From contig NZ_CP089309.1 in NCBI RefSeq assembly GCF_021228795.1, positions 4,089,501 to 4,153,500 on the forward strand: 64,000 nt of DNA, read 5' to 3'. The notes below the pieces were generated by a model. The model was not told the origin of the DNA. It made no database searches and was given only the letters and a program-made list of their open reading frames with translations. Below, piece after piece: positions 8,451-18,020 of this stretch. Each line of letters starts with the position of its first letter. Positions within the stretch are counted from its first letter, which is position 1. Both the position numbers and the translations under genes were made by a program. The DNA comes from Thiocapsa bogorovii. Lineage in GTDB: Bacteria > Pseudomonadota > Gammaproteobacteria > Chromatiales > Chromatiaceae.

Positions 8451-8484
8451 TGCGTTCTCGGTTTGGTCCGGTCTGACTGGCGAG

Positions 8485-9186
8485 CTAATCGACATGCTCG
8501 CGACTGGACGTTCGGGGCTGGCGGCGCAGGAAGCGCCTCAGCAGATATCCCCCGACAACGATCAGCACCAGGAATGCGAACAAGGCGAGCGGGCCGAAGG
8601 GACTGAACCCTGCGACCTGATCGTGCAGCTGCCTCATCGCCACAGCCCAGCCCAGGATGGCGACGTAGGTCCCGGCCAAGACGACCGGCAAGGTGACCCG
8701 CATACTCAGACCCAGCAGAACGCCGATGGCGCATCCGACGACGGGCCCGGTCATCCAGATCGGCGACCAAACAAAGATGAAGAGGCCGATGATCCCGTAA
8801 CGGCGGATCGTCGTGTGATGACGCTCCGCAGCTTGCCGAACCGCGCGCAGGTAAGGTCGCAGGGTCTTCACTTCCAACAGCCCGCGCCAGCTGAAGACGA
8901 ACAAGGGATAAAAGGCCAAGACCAGGATGGTCTCGACCAGCAGGTTGGCGAGGACCACGGAGAGGTCATCGAGTCCGGTGGCGAATCCGAGCGACATGGC
9001 CGTGACGCGCCCGAAGACCAGGTTGGTTGCGATCACGGCCGCAAGCAACTGACCGTACCCTGGGGACCACACGGCGGTCACTGTCAGTGCGGCCAACAAC
9101 GCAAGTGACAGGCTGAGGCCCGCCAACAGGACCAGACCTTCAGGCGTCCTTAGAGCGGATTTCCAAGGCGAGCTCATGGCGCGCAT
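8485..9186 (-). CDS. Small multidrug export protein (Sm_multidrug_ex family)
   Basis: This 233-aa integral membrane protein has about six hydrophobic segments, including GLVLLAGLSLSLALLAALTV, SVVLANLLVETILVLAFYPL, YGIIGLFIFVWSPIWMTGP and FGPLALFAFLVLIVVGGYLL. The short cytoplasmic loop around RAVRQAAERHHTTIRRYG and the GPVVGCAIG motif fit the family annotated as small multi-drug export protein, whose transport role is weakly documented. Start is at 9186 or 9177 (MSSPW). It is convergent with the metallo-hydrolase, 34 bp away, and lies downstream of folD on the same strand. Confidence 0.75.
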   Translation of the reverse strand: MRAMSSPWKSALRTPEGLVLLAGLSLSLALLAALTVTAVWSPGYGQLLAAVIATNLVFGRVTAMSLGFATGLDDLSVVLANLLVETILVLAFYPLFVFSWRGLLEVKTLRPYLRAVRQAAERHHTTIRRYGIIGLFIFVWSPIWMTGPVVGCAIGVLLGLSMRVTLPVVLAGTYVAILGWAVAMRQLHDQVAGFSPFGPLALFAFLVLIVVGGYLLRRFLRRQPRTSSREHVD

Positions 9187-9353
9187 CCGGGATTCGATGT
9201 CTTGGTTTGGCAGGCGCCTATCGGATCGCGCATGCGCTGCCGCCCATGATCGAGACCGTCCGGCGGACCGGCCGGCCGATCCTTCGGGGCTGCGACCCCG
9301 TGCACGGCATCGCGGAGGTCACGGCGAAGGCTTCACTGGCCGAGTGGTTCGTC

Positions 9354-10214
9354 CTACGTCAGCGCGGCATGCAGCTGTGCGGCCTGGAGCGTGTTCTCGA
9401 GCAAACTGGCGATGGTCATGGGCCCGACGCCACCGGGCACCGGGGTGATCCAGGAGGCGCGCTCGGCGCATGGCCCGAAATCCAGGTCGCCGACGAGTGC
9501 GCCTTCTGCGGTGCGGTTGATGCCGACATCGATCAGGATGGCGCCGTCCTTGACCCAGTCACCGGGGATGAAGCGCGGCCGTCCGAGCGCGGCGACCAGG
9601 ATGTCGGCGCCGCGTGCCTTCTCGGCAAGATCCTTGGTCCGACTGTGGCAGACCGTGATGGTGCAGCGGGCGGCGAGCAGCTCGAGGGCCATTGGCCGGC
9701 CCACGATGTTGGATTGTCCGATGATCACGGCATCGAGCCCCTCGATCGGTTGGCCGGTGCGCTCGAGCAGGGTCATCACCCCCTTGGGTGTGCAGGGACG
9801 CAGCAAGGGTCGACGCAGCACCAGGCGGCCGACGTTGTCGGGGTGGAATCCGTCGACGTCTTTGGTCGGCAGGATGCAGTCGGTGACGGCTGCTTCGTCG
9901 ATCTGCTCGGGCAGCGGCAGCTGCACCAGGATGCCGTCGATCTTCGGGTCCGCATTGAGTCGGTCGATGAGGTCGATGAGGTCCGGTTGGTCGACCGTCG
10001 ACGGCAGCTCGTGCATCTCCGAGTAGAAACCGACCTCTGCACAGGCCTTGCGCTTGTTGCGCACGTAGACCTGAGAGGCGGGATTCTCACCGACCAGGAC
10101 GACGGCGAGGCCCGGCGGGCGCCCGCCCGCGGCCAAGATGGTGTCCACGCGTGTGCGTATGTCGACGCGAATCTCCGCGGCGACGGCCTTGCCGTCCAGT
10201 AGTTGTGCGCTCAT
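9354..10214 (-). CDS. folD: Methylenetetrahydrofolate dehydrogenase/cyclohydrolase FolD
   Basis: FolD interconverts 5,10-methylene-, methenyl- and 10-formyl-tetrahydrofolate in the cytoplasm with NADP, feeding purine and formyl-Met synthesis. At 286 aa it has the normal length. The active site is visible: [14 protein letters not shown] (catalytic Lys in the YxxxK motif), [10 protein letters not shown], then [15 protein letters not shown], the NADP-binding [11 protein letters not shown] and the C-terminal [10 protein letters not shown] signature. I start at 10214 (MSAQLLDG), as the upstream extension is Arg-rich and not conserved in character. It reads away from the tRNA cluster. Confidence 0.97.
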   Translation of the reverse strand: MSAQLLDGKAVAAEIRVDIRTRVDTILAAGGRPPGLAVVLVGENPASQVYVRNKRKACAEVGFYSEMHELPSTVDQPDLIDLIDRLNADPKIDGILVQLPLPEQIDEAAVTDCILPTKDVDGFHPDNVGRLVLRRPLLRPCTPKGVMTLLERTGQPIEGLDAVIIGQSNIVGRPMALELLAARCTITVCHSRTKDLAEKARGADILVAALGRPRFIPGDWVKDGAILIDVGINRTAEGALVGDLDFGPCAERASWITPVPGGVGPMTIASLLENTLQAAQLHAALT

Positions 10215-10378
10215 CGTGGCCTCGTCGTGCGATCGTTGAGCGGCATCATAGCGAGCACCGCGACGCATGAAAACGCGAGGCTTGCCGGCGGCGACTCGGC
10301 CGCTGTCGGTGGATTGACTCTGCTTTTCGCCCGGCGTATAGTTCCGGCTCTTCGATTTCGGGACGCGTTTTCCGAAAC

Positions 10379-10455
10379 CGGGGTATAGCGCAGTCTGGTA
10401 GCGCGCCTGCTTTGGGAGCAGGATGTCGGGGGTTCGAATCCCTCTACCCCGACCA
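10379..10455 (+). tRNA. tRNA-Pro (TGG anticodon)
   Basis: The acceptor stem CGGGGTA pairs with TACCCCG, followed by A and an encoded CCA. The anticodon stem CCTGC/GCAGG encloses a loop with TGG. The T-arm contains GGTTCGAATCC. First of four tRNAs on this strand. Confidence 0.96.
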
Positions 10456-10527
10456 ATTGCCCACCAGGTCGCTCACGGTGACGTCGCTCAGGGCGACCGG
10501 ATGCCGGCTTCGATGCGCACTCGATCA

Positions 10528-10604
<77 letters not shown>

Positions 10605-10726
10605 AAATTCAGGCTCGACAGGTCGCCGCGTTTGCAGCAGCCCCGGTTGCAGCTGCCGGTACCGCAACAAGGTTCAGGATCGGATGCGCGGGATGCGCGG
10701 AGCCAAGGATAGGAGTTTTCGCTATG

Positions 10727-10802
10727 GTGGACGTAGCTCAGTTGGTAGAGCGCAGGATTGTGATTCCTGTGGTCGTGGGTTCGAGCCCCATCGTCCACCC
10801 CA
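10727..10802 (+). tRNA. tRNA-His (GTG anticodon)
   Basis: The acceptor stem GTGGACG pairs with CGTCCAC, followed by C and an encoded CCA. The preceding base (10726) is G, supplying the extra G-1 typical of tRNA-His opposite the discriminator C. The anticodon loop is TTGTGAT. Confidence 0.96.
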
Positions 10803-10854
10803 TCATTTTCGGGCTCTGCGGTCGGTCAGCACCGAACGCATCGGCCGACCTCTC

Positions 10855-10930
10855 GGGTCGTTAGCTCAGTTGGTAGAGCAGTGGACTCTTAATCCATCGG
10901 TCGTAGGTTCGAATCCTACACGACCCACCA
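10855..10930 (+). tRNA. tRNA-Lys (CTT anticodon)
   Basis: The acceptor stem GGGTCGT pairs with ACGACCC, followed by A and an encoded CCA. The anticodon loop contains CTT and the T-arm reads GTAGGTTCGAATCCTAC. Last tRNA of the cluster, followed at once by a terminator. Confidence 0.96.
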
Positions 10931-10935
10931 TAATC

Positions 10936-10970
10936 AAGGGCTTGAGTGCGCGCCACTCAAGCCCTTTTCT
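10936..10970 (+). terminator. Rho-independent terminator of the tRNA cluster
   Basis: A perfect 13-bp stem (AAGGGCTTGAGTG and its complement) around the 5-base loop CGCGC is followed by TTTTCTC. It starts 6 bp after the tRNA-Lys CCA end and should end transcription of the four-tRNA unit. Confidence 0.93.
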
Positions 10971-10972
10971 CT

Positions 10973-11360
10973 TTGCACGCGATTCGTGCGCCGCGGGCCA
11001 AGCGCGGTCTCGGGCGTTCGCCCGGACGTATCGGCGGTCCCGACACGGAAGGACGTCCGGCAGCTTGGGCCCGGCGGCCGGAAGCAAACACCCGCCAGGG
11101 TAGCTTTTCGCTGGTATGCGCCCGAGCTTGACGCCTCCCGTTCGCCTGTCTACTCTCGCGCGAGCGACGGAAACCCCGCAAAATGCAGTAGTTGGGCAAC
11201 GGGTGATCGGGTGGGCCTCCCGTCGGCCTTCTCGCCGACCGTCGATCCATCATCGCCTTATCCCTCGGCCCGAGCTGCGGCCGATAGTCCGGTGTATCGC
11301 TCGATCGGTCAGGCTGCGCGCGACGCCTTGTCCACTGCCATTACCTCATCGAGAACCAGC
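10973..11360. other. Intergenic leader upstream of exeA-like gene
   Basis: About 390 bp between the tRNA terminator and the first plausible exeA start. The plus-strand frame is open throughout and in phase with exeA, but its translation is Arg/Pro-rich without family features. I read it as untranslated and as holding the promoter; an earlier alternative start cannot be fully excluded. Confidence 0.5.
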
Positions 11361-13229
11361 GTGTATCCCAAGTATTTCGGGCTCAAGGAACCCAGCTTCT
11401 CCATTGCGCCGGACCCCCACTATCTGTTCCTGAGCGAGCAGCATAAGGAGGCCCTTGCCCATCTTCTGTACGGGGCGGGGGAGAGCGGCGGCTTTGTCCT
11501 CTTGACCGGCGAGGTCGGGACGGGCAAGACGACCGTCTGTCGTGCCTTCCTGGAGCAGCTCCCGGAGGGAGTCGAGGTCGCATTGATCCTCAATCCCGCG
11601 GTGACGGCCAACGAGCTGTTGCTCAACCTCTGCGACGAGTTTCGGATTCCGGTACCCGAGGGCGAGCGCTCGGTGAAGGCCTTGGTCGATCGGCTCAACG
11701 TCTATCTGCTGGACGCACACGGAAAGGGACGCCGCCCCGTACTCATCATCGACGAGGCGCAGAGCCTGCGCCCGAAGGTCTTGGAGCAGGTGCGCCTGCT
11801 CACCAATCTGGAGACGAGCAAGCACAAACTCCTGCAGATCTTCCTGATCGGCCAACCCGAGCTGCGGCGTCTGCTCGAGCGCGATGCCCTGCGCCAGATC
11901 AACCAGCGCGTCACTGCGCGTTTCCACTTGCGACCCTTCACGCTCGAGGAGACCGGCGACTATATCCGCCACCGGGTCGCGGTCGCCGGCGTGGATCGTC
12001 CATTGTTCACCGCGGCGGCGATTCGCCGGATCTACAACTGCTCGGGCGGTGTCCCTCGCCTGGTCAATATCCTCTGCGATCGCGCACTGCTCGGCGCCTG
12101 CGTGACGCGCAGCTCTCAGGTGACACCCGCCATCGTCAAGCGCGCGGCGCGCGAGGTGCAGGGCGAGTCGATCGATGATCTGCCTCGCCCGGCGGTGCGC
12201 ACCGGATTCGCCGCCGCTGCCGCCTTTGTGCTCGCGATGATCGCCGGCTGGCTCGGTTATGCCTGGGTGTCCGAAGATGCCGCGGCACTTCTGGCCGATC
12301 TTCTCCCGGGCGCGCGCACGCTCTCCGCCGGCCGCCCGCCTCCCGAGACGACGCCGAGTCCGGAGGGCGCCGACGCGGGAGCGGGGCCGGAGGTCGATGC
12401 GGAATCGCCTGATTCCCTGCTCGTCGCGTCCGTCGAGACTGAGGATGCGATGCCGTCCGGGTCGGACGGCCTTGCGGCTTCCGGCGAGGTCTCTGCAGGC
12501 GAAGAGGCTCCGCTCGAGGGCGCGCCGGTGGACGCGCTTCCGCAGATTGCCCTCGCACGCTTCGAGCCGGATGCGCTCGCCGAGACGCTTGACCGGATCG
12601 CTATGCCCGAATCCGACGCACTGCGTCTGCTGTTGCTGCGTTGGGGTGTCGAGGTCAACGAACTTCCTGCCGGTGACCCCTGCGCGCGTGTCGCCACCTT
12701 CGGACTCAGGTGCGAGAGCGGGCAGGGGGACCTCGACGCGCTGCGCTTTTTCGACCGTCCGGCCGTGCTGCGGGTTCGCGACGCGGGCGGCGCTCGACGT
12801 TTCCTGGCTCTGAGCTCGCTCGATGGGCCGTCGGGCACACTTGCCCTGCCCGACGGGAACGAGTTGGTGCCGCTTGATGGGCTGGAATCCGTCTGGACCG
12901 GCGATTACATCCTGGTCTGGCAGCCGCCGCCCACCGGGTCGACGCTGATCGGTCCGGGCGCCTCGGGTGAGTCGGTGCGGTGGTTGCGGGAGCTCTTGTC
13001 AAAGGTGCCGGCCTCGGGGCTTCCGGCCAGCGATTCCAGTTATTACGATAGGGAGCTGACACGTTCGGTCCGGGCGTTCCAGGCGTCGCGGGGCTTGGTG
13101 GCGGACGGGATCGCCGGTCCGCGCACGCTCATTCAACTGCATAATGCCGTCGATCTTCCCGGAGTCCCCAGACTGGTCCGGATATCCGACGCGTCCGAGT
13201 CCGCGAGTACGGAGCCCATGGAGCCATGA
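11361..13229 (+). CDS. exeA: ExeA/GspA-type AAA ATPase with peptidoglycan-binding domain
   Basis: ExeA with GspB/ExeB helps the type II secretin pass through peptidoglycan. I start at GTG 11361 (VYPKYFGLKEPSF) because this is where family similarity begins; the product is 622 aa. The cytoplasmic AAA domain has Walker A GEVGTGKT (50-57), Walker B VLIIDEAQ (127-134) and the family segment SIAPDPHYLFLSEQHKEALA. One membrane helix lies at about 281-303. A Pro/Glu/Ala-rich periplasmic linker then leads to a C-terminal peptidoglycan-binding domain (YDRELTRSVRAFQASRGLVA, then DGIAGPRTL). It overlaps gspB by 4 bp (ATGA), so the pair is translationally coupled. Confidence 0.9.
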   Translation: MYPKYFGLKEPSFSIAPDPHYLFLSEQHKEALAHLLYGAGESGGFVLLTGEVGTGKTTVCRAFLEQLPEGVEVALILNPAVTANELLLNLCDEFRIPVPEGERSVKALVDRLNVYLLDAHGKGRRPVLIIDEAQSLRPKVLEQVRLLTNLETSKHKLLQIFLIGQPELRRLLERDALRQINQRVTARFHLRPFTLEETGDYIRHRVAVAGVDRPLFTAAAIRRIYNCSGGVPRLVNILCDRALLGACVTRSSQVTPAIVKRAAREVQGESIDDLPRPAVRTGFAAAAAFVLAMIAGWLGYAWVSEDAAALLADLLPGARTLSAGRPPPETTPSPEGADAGAGPEVDAESPDSLLVASVETEDAMPSGSDGLAASGEVSAGEEAPLEGAPVDALPQIALARFEPDALAETLDRIAMPESDALRLLLLRWGVEVNELPAGDPCARVATFGLRCESGQGDLDALRFFDRPAVLRVRDAGGARRFLALSSLDGPSGTLALPDGNELVPLDGLESVWTGDYILVWQPPPTGSTLIGPGASGESVRWLRELLSKVPASGLPASDSSYYDRELTRSVRAFQASRGLVADGIAGPRTLIQLHNAVDLPGVPRLVRISDASESASTEPMEP

Positions 13230-14140
13230 GCTATATCCTGGAGGCGCTGAAGAAGTCTCAGCAGGAGCGCGAGCTCGGGCGCGTCCCGACGCTGGACACC
13301 AGCGGCATGTTCAGCGAAGACAAGGAGCCTGTGCCGACCAGCCATTGGGGCTTGCTCGCCGTCGGCTTGGCGGCCGTAGCGGTGGTCATCGCGCTCTACG
13401 CCGTGCTGCGAACGCCACAGCCCGTGCCCCTGACCGTATCCGAGCAGGCCGGCGTCGAGCCCTCGGCGGCTTCAATGCCGCTGACGACATCGATCCCGGC
13501 GCTCTCGGATATGGACTCCGGGCAACCGCCGGCGGATGCGGTGCCGAGGACCGCCTCGGATGGCTCCTACTCGCATGCGTCGTCGCAGACGCGGACAGTG
13601 CCGCGTCCATCGGGGGTGCCGTCCGCGTCGCCGCGTGTGTCCGGCGTTCCCGGCCCTGACCCGGACATGATTCCGGACGAAGAGCCGTTGTTCCTGCCGG
13701 AGCCGGATCCTTGGCTGGAACAGGAGCTTCAGCGACAATTGGATGCCGAGCAGGCGGCCTATGCCGAGCCGCCTCCCGCGCCCCGGCGCAGGCCGCAGCG
13801 TGCAGCCGTCCCGTCCGACCTCGTCGAAGACATCGAAAGCTTCAAGCAGCAGGTGCGTCGCGAGCAGGGCATTCCACCCCCTTTGGAACAGCGCCAGCCG
13901 GCAGACATCCGCGGCGACCCCACCAAACTGCGTCTCACGCCGATGCAGCAGGCACAGTTGCCCGCCTACTTCATGACGGTGCATGTCTACGACGAAGATG
14001 CCGCCAAGCGCTTTGTGCTCATCAACGCGCTTCGTTATGTCGAGGGCGAGGAGACGCGCGACGGGATTCGCATCGAGCGCATCATCCCGGAGGGTGCGGT
14101 CTTGAGCTATCTGGGTAATCCCTTCTTCGTGCGTCGCTGA
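13226..14140 (+). CDS. gspB: GspB-type general secretion pathway protein
   Basis: This partner of ExeA spans the inner membrane and reaches into the periplasm. The N-terminus MSYILEALKKSQQERELGR is the family hallmark. A single membrane helix (WGLLAVGLAAVAVVIALYAV, about 40-60) follows. After a Pro/Ala/Ser-rich linker comes the conserved GspB domain at about 245-304 (YFMTVHVYDEDAAKRFVLIN, ending LSYLGNPFFVRR). Its ATG overlaps the exeA stop. No other type II secretion genes are in the window, so the pair is an orphan locus here, as is usual for exeAB. Confidence 0.92.
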   Translation: MSYILEALKKSQQERELGRVPTLDTSGMFSEDKEPVPTSHWGLLAVGLAAVAVVIALYAVLRTPQPVPLTVSEQAGVEPSAASMPLTTSIPALSDMDSGQPPADAVPRTASDGSYSHASSQTRTVPRPSGVPSASPRVSGVPGPDPDMIPDEEPLFLPEPDPWLEQELQRQLDAEQAAYAEPPPAPRRRPQRAAVPSDLVEDIESFKQQVRREQGIPPPLEQRQPADIRGDPTKLRLTPMQQAQLPAYFMTVHVYDEDAAKRFVLINALRYVEGEETRDGIRIERIIPEGAVLSYLGNPFFVRR

Positions 14141-14440
14141 TCATCCCGAGTCGAGCGGTTCGGGATCGGCTCCCTTTCACGTCGCCGAAGGACAGGACCG
14201 GCGAGCCAGCGCCGAACGGCCCGGCTTTTTCGAGATCGCGCGGCTCGGCGCCGGAATGCCGTACCGGTTTGGAAGCCTGCAAGCTGCTGAGTGCCGAACA
14301 AAAATGCAAAGTAAGACGATGTTGATTCGGATCGTTTCGATGCTGATCAACTCGCAACAGGTCCGCGAATTCCGTAAAGTGGGCGGTTGTCCGTTCGACT
14401 CGATCCCGACCTCCTCAACCCCCAACCCGGCGCCGTTCCA

Positions 14441-15883
14441 ATGACACAACTCAAGGATCGCGACACGGACGCCATGCATCGCCACCTGCGCGATGTCGAG
14501 CGGTTGTTGGCGCGCCTTCGGTTGGTCGACACCCTGGTACACCGGCAGCGGATGCCTCATCAGGAGCTGGTGGAGAACATCACCCACAGGCAGAATCTGG
14601 GTCGGTTGCGTCGCAAGCTCGATCGTCTGCATCCGGCGGATATTGCCTGGATTCTCGAAGCCTTGCCCGTCGACGACCGCTTGTTCGTTTGGGATCTCGT
14701 CAAGGCCGAGAAGGACGGCGACATCCTGCTTGAGGTCTCCGATGCGGTCCGCGCGACCCTGCTCGGGACCATGGACGCCGACGAGATCAAGGCCGCAGCC
14801 GAGACGCTCGATGCCGACGAGCTGGCCGACCTGGCCCCCGATCTGCCGCCCGAGATCATGCAGGACGTCATGGCGTCGCTCGATCAGGAGGAGCAGGCGC
14901 AGGTCCGAGCGGCGATGTCCTATCCGGAGGGCACCGTCGGCGCCCTGATGGACTTCGACATGGTGACGGTGCGCGAGGACGTCACCCTGGAAGTGGTCCT
15001 GCGGTATTTGCGCCGATTCGATGCGCTGCCGGATCATACCGACAAGATCTTCGTGATCGACCGGGAGGAGCGTCTGCGCGGGGTTCTGACCCTCGAATCC
15101 CTGCTGATCAATGACCCCGAGACCGAGGTCTCCAAGGTCATGCAGTCCAAGTCGATCGTGAGCTTCTCTCCGGAGGACAGCGCCGATTCGGCCGCCAACG
15201 CCTTCGAGCGCTACGATCTGGTCTCGGTCCCGGTGCTGGACAGCGAGCACTGCGTGATCGGTCGCCTGACGGTCGCGGAGATGGTCGACCATATTCGGGA
15301 GGAATCCGAAGCCGAGATCCTGAGCAATGCGGGTCTGCGTGAGGAGGAGGACATCTTCGCGCCCGTGATCCGCTCGGTGAAGAACCGCTGGGCCTGGTTG
15401 GCGGTCAATCTGGTGACCGCCTTCATCGCCTCGCGCGTCATCGATCTCTTCGAAGGCTCGATCGAAAAGCTGGTGGCACTCGCCGCACTCATGCCGATCG
15501 TCGCGGGCATCGGCGGCAATGCGGGTAACCAGACCATTACCATGATCGTTCGGGCGATCGCGATGGGACAGATTCAGCCGTCTGCGCTGTGGCGGCTGCT
15601 GCGCAAGGAGCTGGGCGTGGCCTTGATCAACGGCGTCGTCTGGGGCGGGGTCGTCGGGGTGGCGGCCTGGCTACTCTACGGCAACTACGCGCTGGGGTTG
15701 GTCATGACCGCGGCCATGACGCTCAATCTTCTCCTGGCTGCGACCGCCGGGGTGGTAATTCCCTTGATCCGCCAGCGGCTGGGTCGGGATCCGGCGCTCG
15801 GCAGCTCCGTGTTGATCACCGCCTTGACCGATTCGGGCGGCTTCTTCATCTTTCTCGGCTTGGCGACCTTGTTCCTCCTTTAG
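14441..15883 (+). CDS. mgtE: Magnesium transporter MgtE
   Basis: MgtE is a dimeric inner-membrane Mg2+ channel gated by cytosolic Mg2+. The ATG at 14441 gives 480 aa. Domains in order are an alpha-helical MgtE N domain (about 45-150; RKLDRLHPADIAWILEALP), a CBS pair (about 155-275) introduced by YPEGTVGALMDFDMVTVRED, and a five-helix channel domain (about 310-480). The channel domain has the conserved MPIVAGIGGNAGNQTITMIV stretch, which lines the pore and its Mg site. A frame open further upstream uses TTG and reads as non-coding. It is a single-gene unit. Confidence 0.95.
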   Translation: MTQLKDRDTDAMHRHLRDVERLLARLRLVDTLVHRQRMPHQELVENITHRQNLGRLRRKLDRLHPADIAWILEALPVDDRLFVWDLVKAEKDGDILLEVSDAVRATLLGTMDADEIKAAAETLDADELADLAPDLPPEIMQDVMASLDQEEQAQVRAAMSYPEGTVGALMDFDMVTVREDVTLEVVLRYLRRFDALPDHTDKIFVIDREERLRGVLTLESLLINDPETEVSKVMQSKSIVSFSPEDSADSAANAFERYDLVSVPVLDSEHCVIGRLTVAEMVDHIREESEAEILSNAGLREEEDIFAPVIRSVKNRWAWLAVNLVTAFIASRVIDLFEGSIEKLVALAALMPIVAGIGGNAGNQTITMIVRAIAMGQIQPSALWRLLRKELGVALINGVVWGGVVGVAAWLLYGNYALGLVMTAAMTLNLLLAATAGVVIPLIRQRLGRDPALGSSVLITALTDSGGFFIFLGLATLFLL

Positions 15884-15987
15884 GCCCGGCGCGCGCTGGG
15901 CGTGGCGGCCACGCACGGTCTCGGCGGGCGAGCCAGACGCGGCCCGATCGATGTTTGTCGCCTTCGAGGCCGATCACAGCGCTCGGA

Positions 15988-16314
15988 TCAGTCGTCGTAG
16001 GCATACCGGTCGCGGCAACGGCCCTTTTTCCACTGACCGGGAGGGCAGGGATAGGATGCACCGCGGCGTTCGGGGTATATCGGCCTGTCGTAGCCGTCGG
16101 TGGCGATCGCCGTGCCGGCGGCTCCGGCGAGCCCGCTCCCTATGATGGCTGCGTTGCGGCCGCCGAGCTCGCCGCCGATGAAGGCTCCGAGGGCGGCGCC
16201 GAGGCCGCCGCCGACGGCGGCGCGCGTGCTCAGTTGGTCGGCCATCGCCGGGGGTGCGTAGACGGGCAGTATCATGACAAGCGCGATAAGGCCTGCATAG
16301 GTGCGGTTGAACAT
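15988..16314 (-). CDS. Exported glycine-zipper protein
   Basis: This 108-aa protein has a clean signal peptide (LIALVMILPVYAPPAMADQ) behind a GAGGAG ribosome site. It then carries a glycine-zipper segment with G/A every fourth residue (GGGLGAALGAFIGGELGG) and a second Gly/Ala run (GSGLAGAAGTAIA) that could insert into a membrane. The C-terminus has two Cys (SYPCPPGQWKKGRC) and ends RDRYAYDD. Proteins of this type are small periplasmic or outer-membrane-associated factors of unknown job. It stands alone between mgtE and the three-gene module. Confidence 0.75.
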   Translation of the reverse strand: MFNRTYAGLIALVMILPVYAPPAMADQLSTRAAVGGGLGAALGAFIGGELGGRNAAIIGSGLAGAAGTAIATDGYDRPIYPERRGASYPCPPGQWKKGRCRDRYAYDD

Positions 16315-16466
16315 ACTCGATTCTCCTCTTCGAACGGTTCACTCGCGGCAATCTTCGCAGGTCGAAGCTGAACCGGTGCTGAACGCCCTGCGCGTGTCGG
16401 GCTGCCTTGGGTGTTGGCCGAAGCGGCCTGAGACCTGCCTTTTTAACGGATCACCGGGAGCTCGTG

Positions 16467-17525
16467 ATGACATTTGGCCGAATCGCCGTCGCCGTGCCGA
16501 TATCGATCGGGCTCGCACTGATCGCGCTCGGATTTCTGCTTCCGGGCGACGAGCGTCTGATTCGCGAGAATCTGCCCTTGGAGACGCATATCACGGCCCT
16601 GGCGCCGGGCGCGGACGGGACCCTCTTGGCCGCGACCCAAGCCGGCGAGCTTTGGCGCTTCGACGGCATCGGCTGGGAGCAGGAGGACGCCGGTCTCGAC
16701 GGGCGCCTGGTGCTGGCCTTGCGCGGAGAGCCCGGGGAACATGCGATCGGGACGGCGACCGGGCTCGTGTCCGATCTCGCGCCGCCCCCCGGCAACCCTC
16801 GGGTCAGCGATGTCCTGGAGACCACCTCCGGGCTCTTGGTGGCAACACCCGAGGGTCTGTGGGTGCATGCCGACGATACTTGGCACCACCCGCTCTCGGA
16901 AGTGCCGCTCTATCGGCTGGCCGAGCAGCGGCGCGAGGGGCGGATCGATCTGCACGCGGGGGCGATCGGTAAGGGGGTCTACTCGGCCTCGATACAGACG
17001 CTTCTCTCGCCCTGGGATGCGAACAGTCGCGGCCTTCCGGATGGCGTGAAGGCGCTTTGCTTCGCCGTGACCGAAGGCGGCATGCTCCTCGTCGGCACGG
17101 ATCGAGGCCTCTATCGGCAGGCCACACCGGGCGAGACGTGGAAGGCGTTGGCACTGTTCCCGCCCGATCGCCGCGTCCTCGCACTGTATCGTGCGCCGCC
17201 GGACGCGCGCGGCCTGCAGCGGTTGTGGATCGGCACGGATGAGGGTTTGTCCGCGCTCGATCTTGCGGAGACGCGCGACAGTGTCTCGGTCGCCGGACCG
17301 CTGCGATCCTTCGACGCACTTTGGGAGCCGACCGAGACCGGTGTGAGCTGGATCCTCCCGGCGGCCGATGATGCGCTGATGGTCAGCGCCGGCGCCGTTT
17401 ATCGTTTGAGCGCCGTGCGTTATCCGGGTTGGTACCGGTTCGTCTTGGCCGGTATCCTGTTGCTTCTCGTCGGCGGATGGCTGTGGCTTGGACTCAACCC
17501 AGAGGCCGCCCCCGACGACGCCTAA
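16467..17525 (+). CDS. Membrane-anchored propeller-like protein of unknown function
   Basis: This 352-aa protein starts at ATG 16467 behind GGGAGCTCG. It has an N-terminal membrane anchor (IAVAVPISIGLALIALGFLL) and a C-terminal helix (FVLAGILLLLVGGWLWLGL). The extracytoplasmic middle (about 30-320) has repeated short strands that look like propeller blades: GTLLAATQAGELWRFDGIGW, GLLVATPEGLWVHADDTWH, MLLVGTDRGLYRQATPGETW and LWIGTDEGLSALD. These match the pattern of two-component-regulator or sortilin-like propellers, usually protein interaction platforms. It is the first gene of a tight three-gene set. I cannot name a specific family. Confidence 0.72.
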   Translation: MTFGRIAVAVPISIGLALIALGFLLPGDERLIRENLPLETHITALAPGADGTLLAATQAGELWRFDGIGWEQEDAGLDGRLVLALRGEPGEHAIGTATGLVSDLAPPPGNPRVSDVLETTSGLLVATPEGLWVHADDTWHHPLSEVPLYRLAEQRREGRIDLHAGAIGKGVYSASIQTLLSPWDANSRGLPDGVKALCFAVTEGGMLLVGTDRGLYRQATPGETWKALALFPPDRRVLALYRAPPDARGLQRLWIGTDEGLSALDLAETRDSVSVAGPLRSFDALWEPTETGVSWILPAADDALMVSAGAVYRLSAVRYPGWYRFVLAGILLLLVGGWLWLGLNPEAAPDDA

Positions 17526-17553
17526 CCGTTGTTCCGGATCGAGGTTCTACTCT

Positions 17554-18012
17554 ATGGATCGCTTTACGCGAAACGCCGTCATCGCCTCGGGTGTCATCAC
17601 TGTGCTGTTGATCCTGTCGGTGCTGCCCTGGGGTGGAATGGCCTTCGGCCCACGTATCTGGCAGCTCAACGCCATTTTGAAAGAGGACCCCGTCCTCGCG
17701 GAGTATCCCTATGACTTCAAGGCTCTGCTTTTTTTGAACGGGATCGTGACACTGACGCGCCCTTATGACGCGGAGGTTCCCGTGAACGAGGCCGTCGTGG
17801 CGATGGACTCGACGCTGACCGGTAAGTCCGCCGATGATCCGGCCGTCGTGGCCGCCCGCGACCGGCTTCAGCGCATGGAGCTTTACGCCATTGGTTTGAT
17901 GCTCGCGGAGCCCGACGTGCGTTCGATCGTTTGGTCGCTGGATCGGGCTTGGCTCAATCGCCAAGGAATTGCCCTTCCACCTCCCGCCCAGGTGAGTGGC
18001 GGGTCGATGTAG
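17554..18012 (+). CDS. Conserved membrane-anchored hypothetical protein
   Basis: This 152-aa protein starts with MDRFTRNAVIASGVITVLLI and has one N-terminal hydrophobic helix (about 8-27). The rest is soluble and mostly helical, with a repeated leucine-rich pattern (DFKALLFLNGIVTLTR, RLQRMELYAIGLMLAEPD). It begins 28 bp after the propeller-like gene and ends 8 bp before the DUF2726 gene, so the three should be co-transcribed. I recognise no family; a periplasmic partner of the upstream protein is a guess from context only. Confidence 0.65.
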   Translation: MDRFTRNAVIASGVITVLLILSVLPWGGMAFGPRIWQLNAILKEDPVLAEYPYDFKALLFLNGIVTLTRPYDAEVPVNEAVVAMDSTLTGKSADDPAVVAARDRLQRMELYAIGLMLAEPDVRSIVWSLDRAWLNRQGIALPPPAQVSGGSM

Positions 18013-18020
18013 GACGGATC

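Noticed and set aside
9001..9353. Additional short ORFs between folD and the export protein gene
   Set aside because: They overlap the ends of both genes and have no ribosome site or protein character.
14141..14440. Magnesium riboswitch upstream of mgtE
   Set aside because: I looked for M-box-like paired elements and a terminator fork in this 300-bp leader and found none that I could support.
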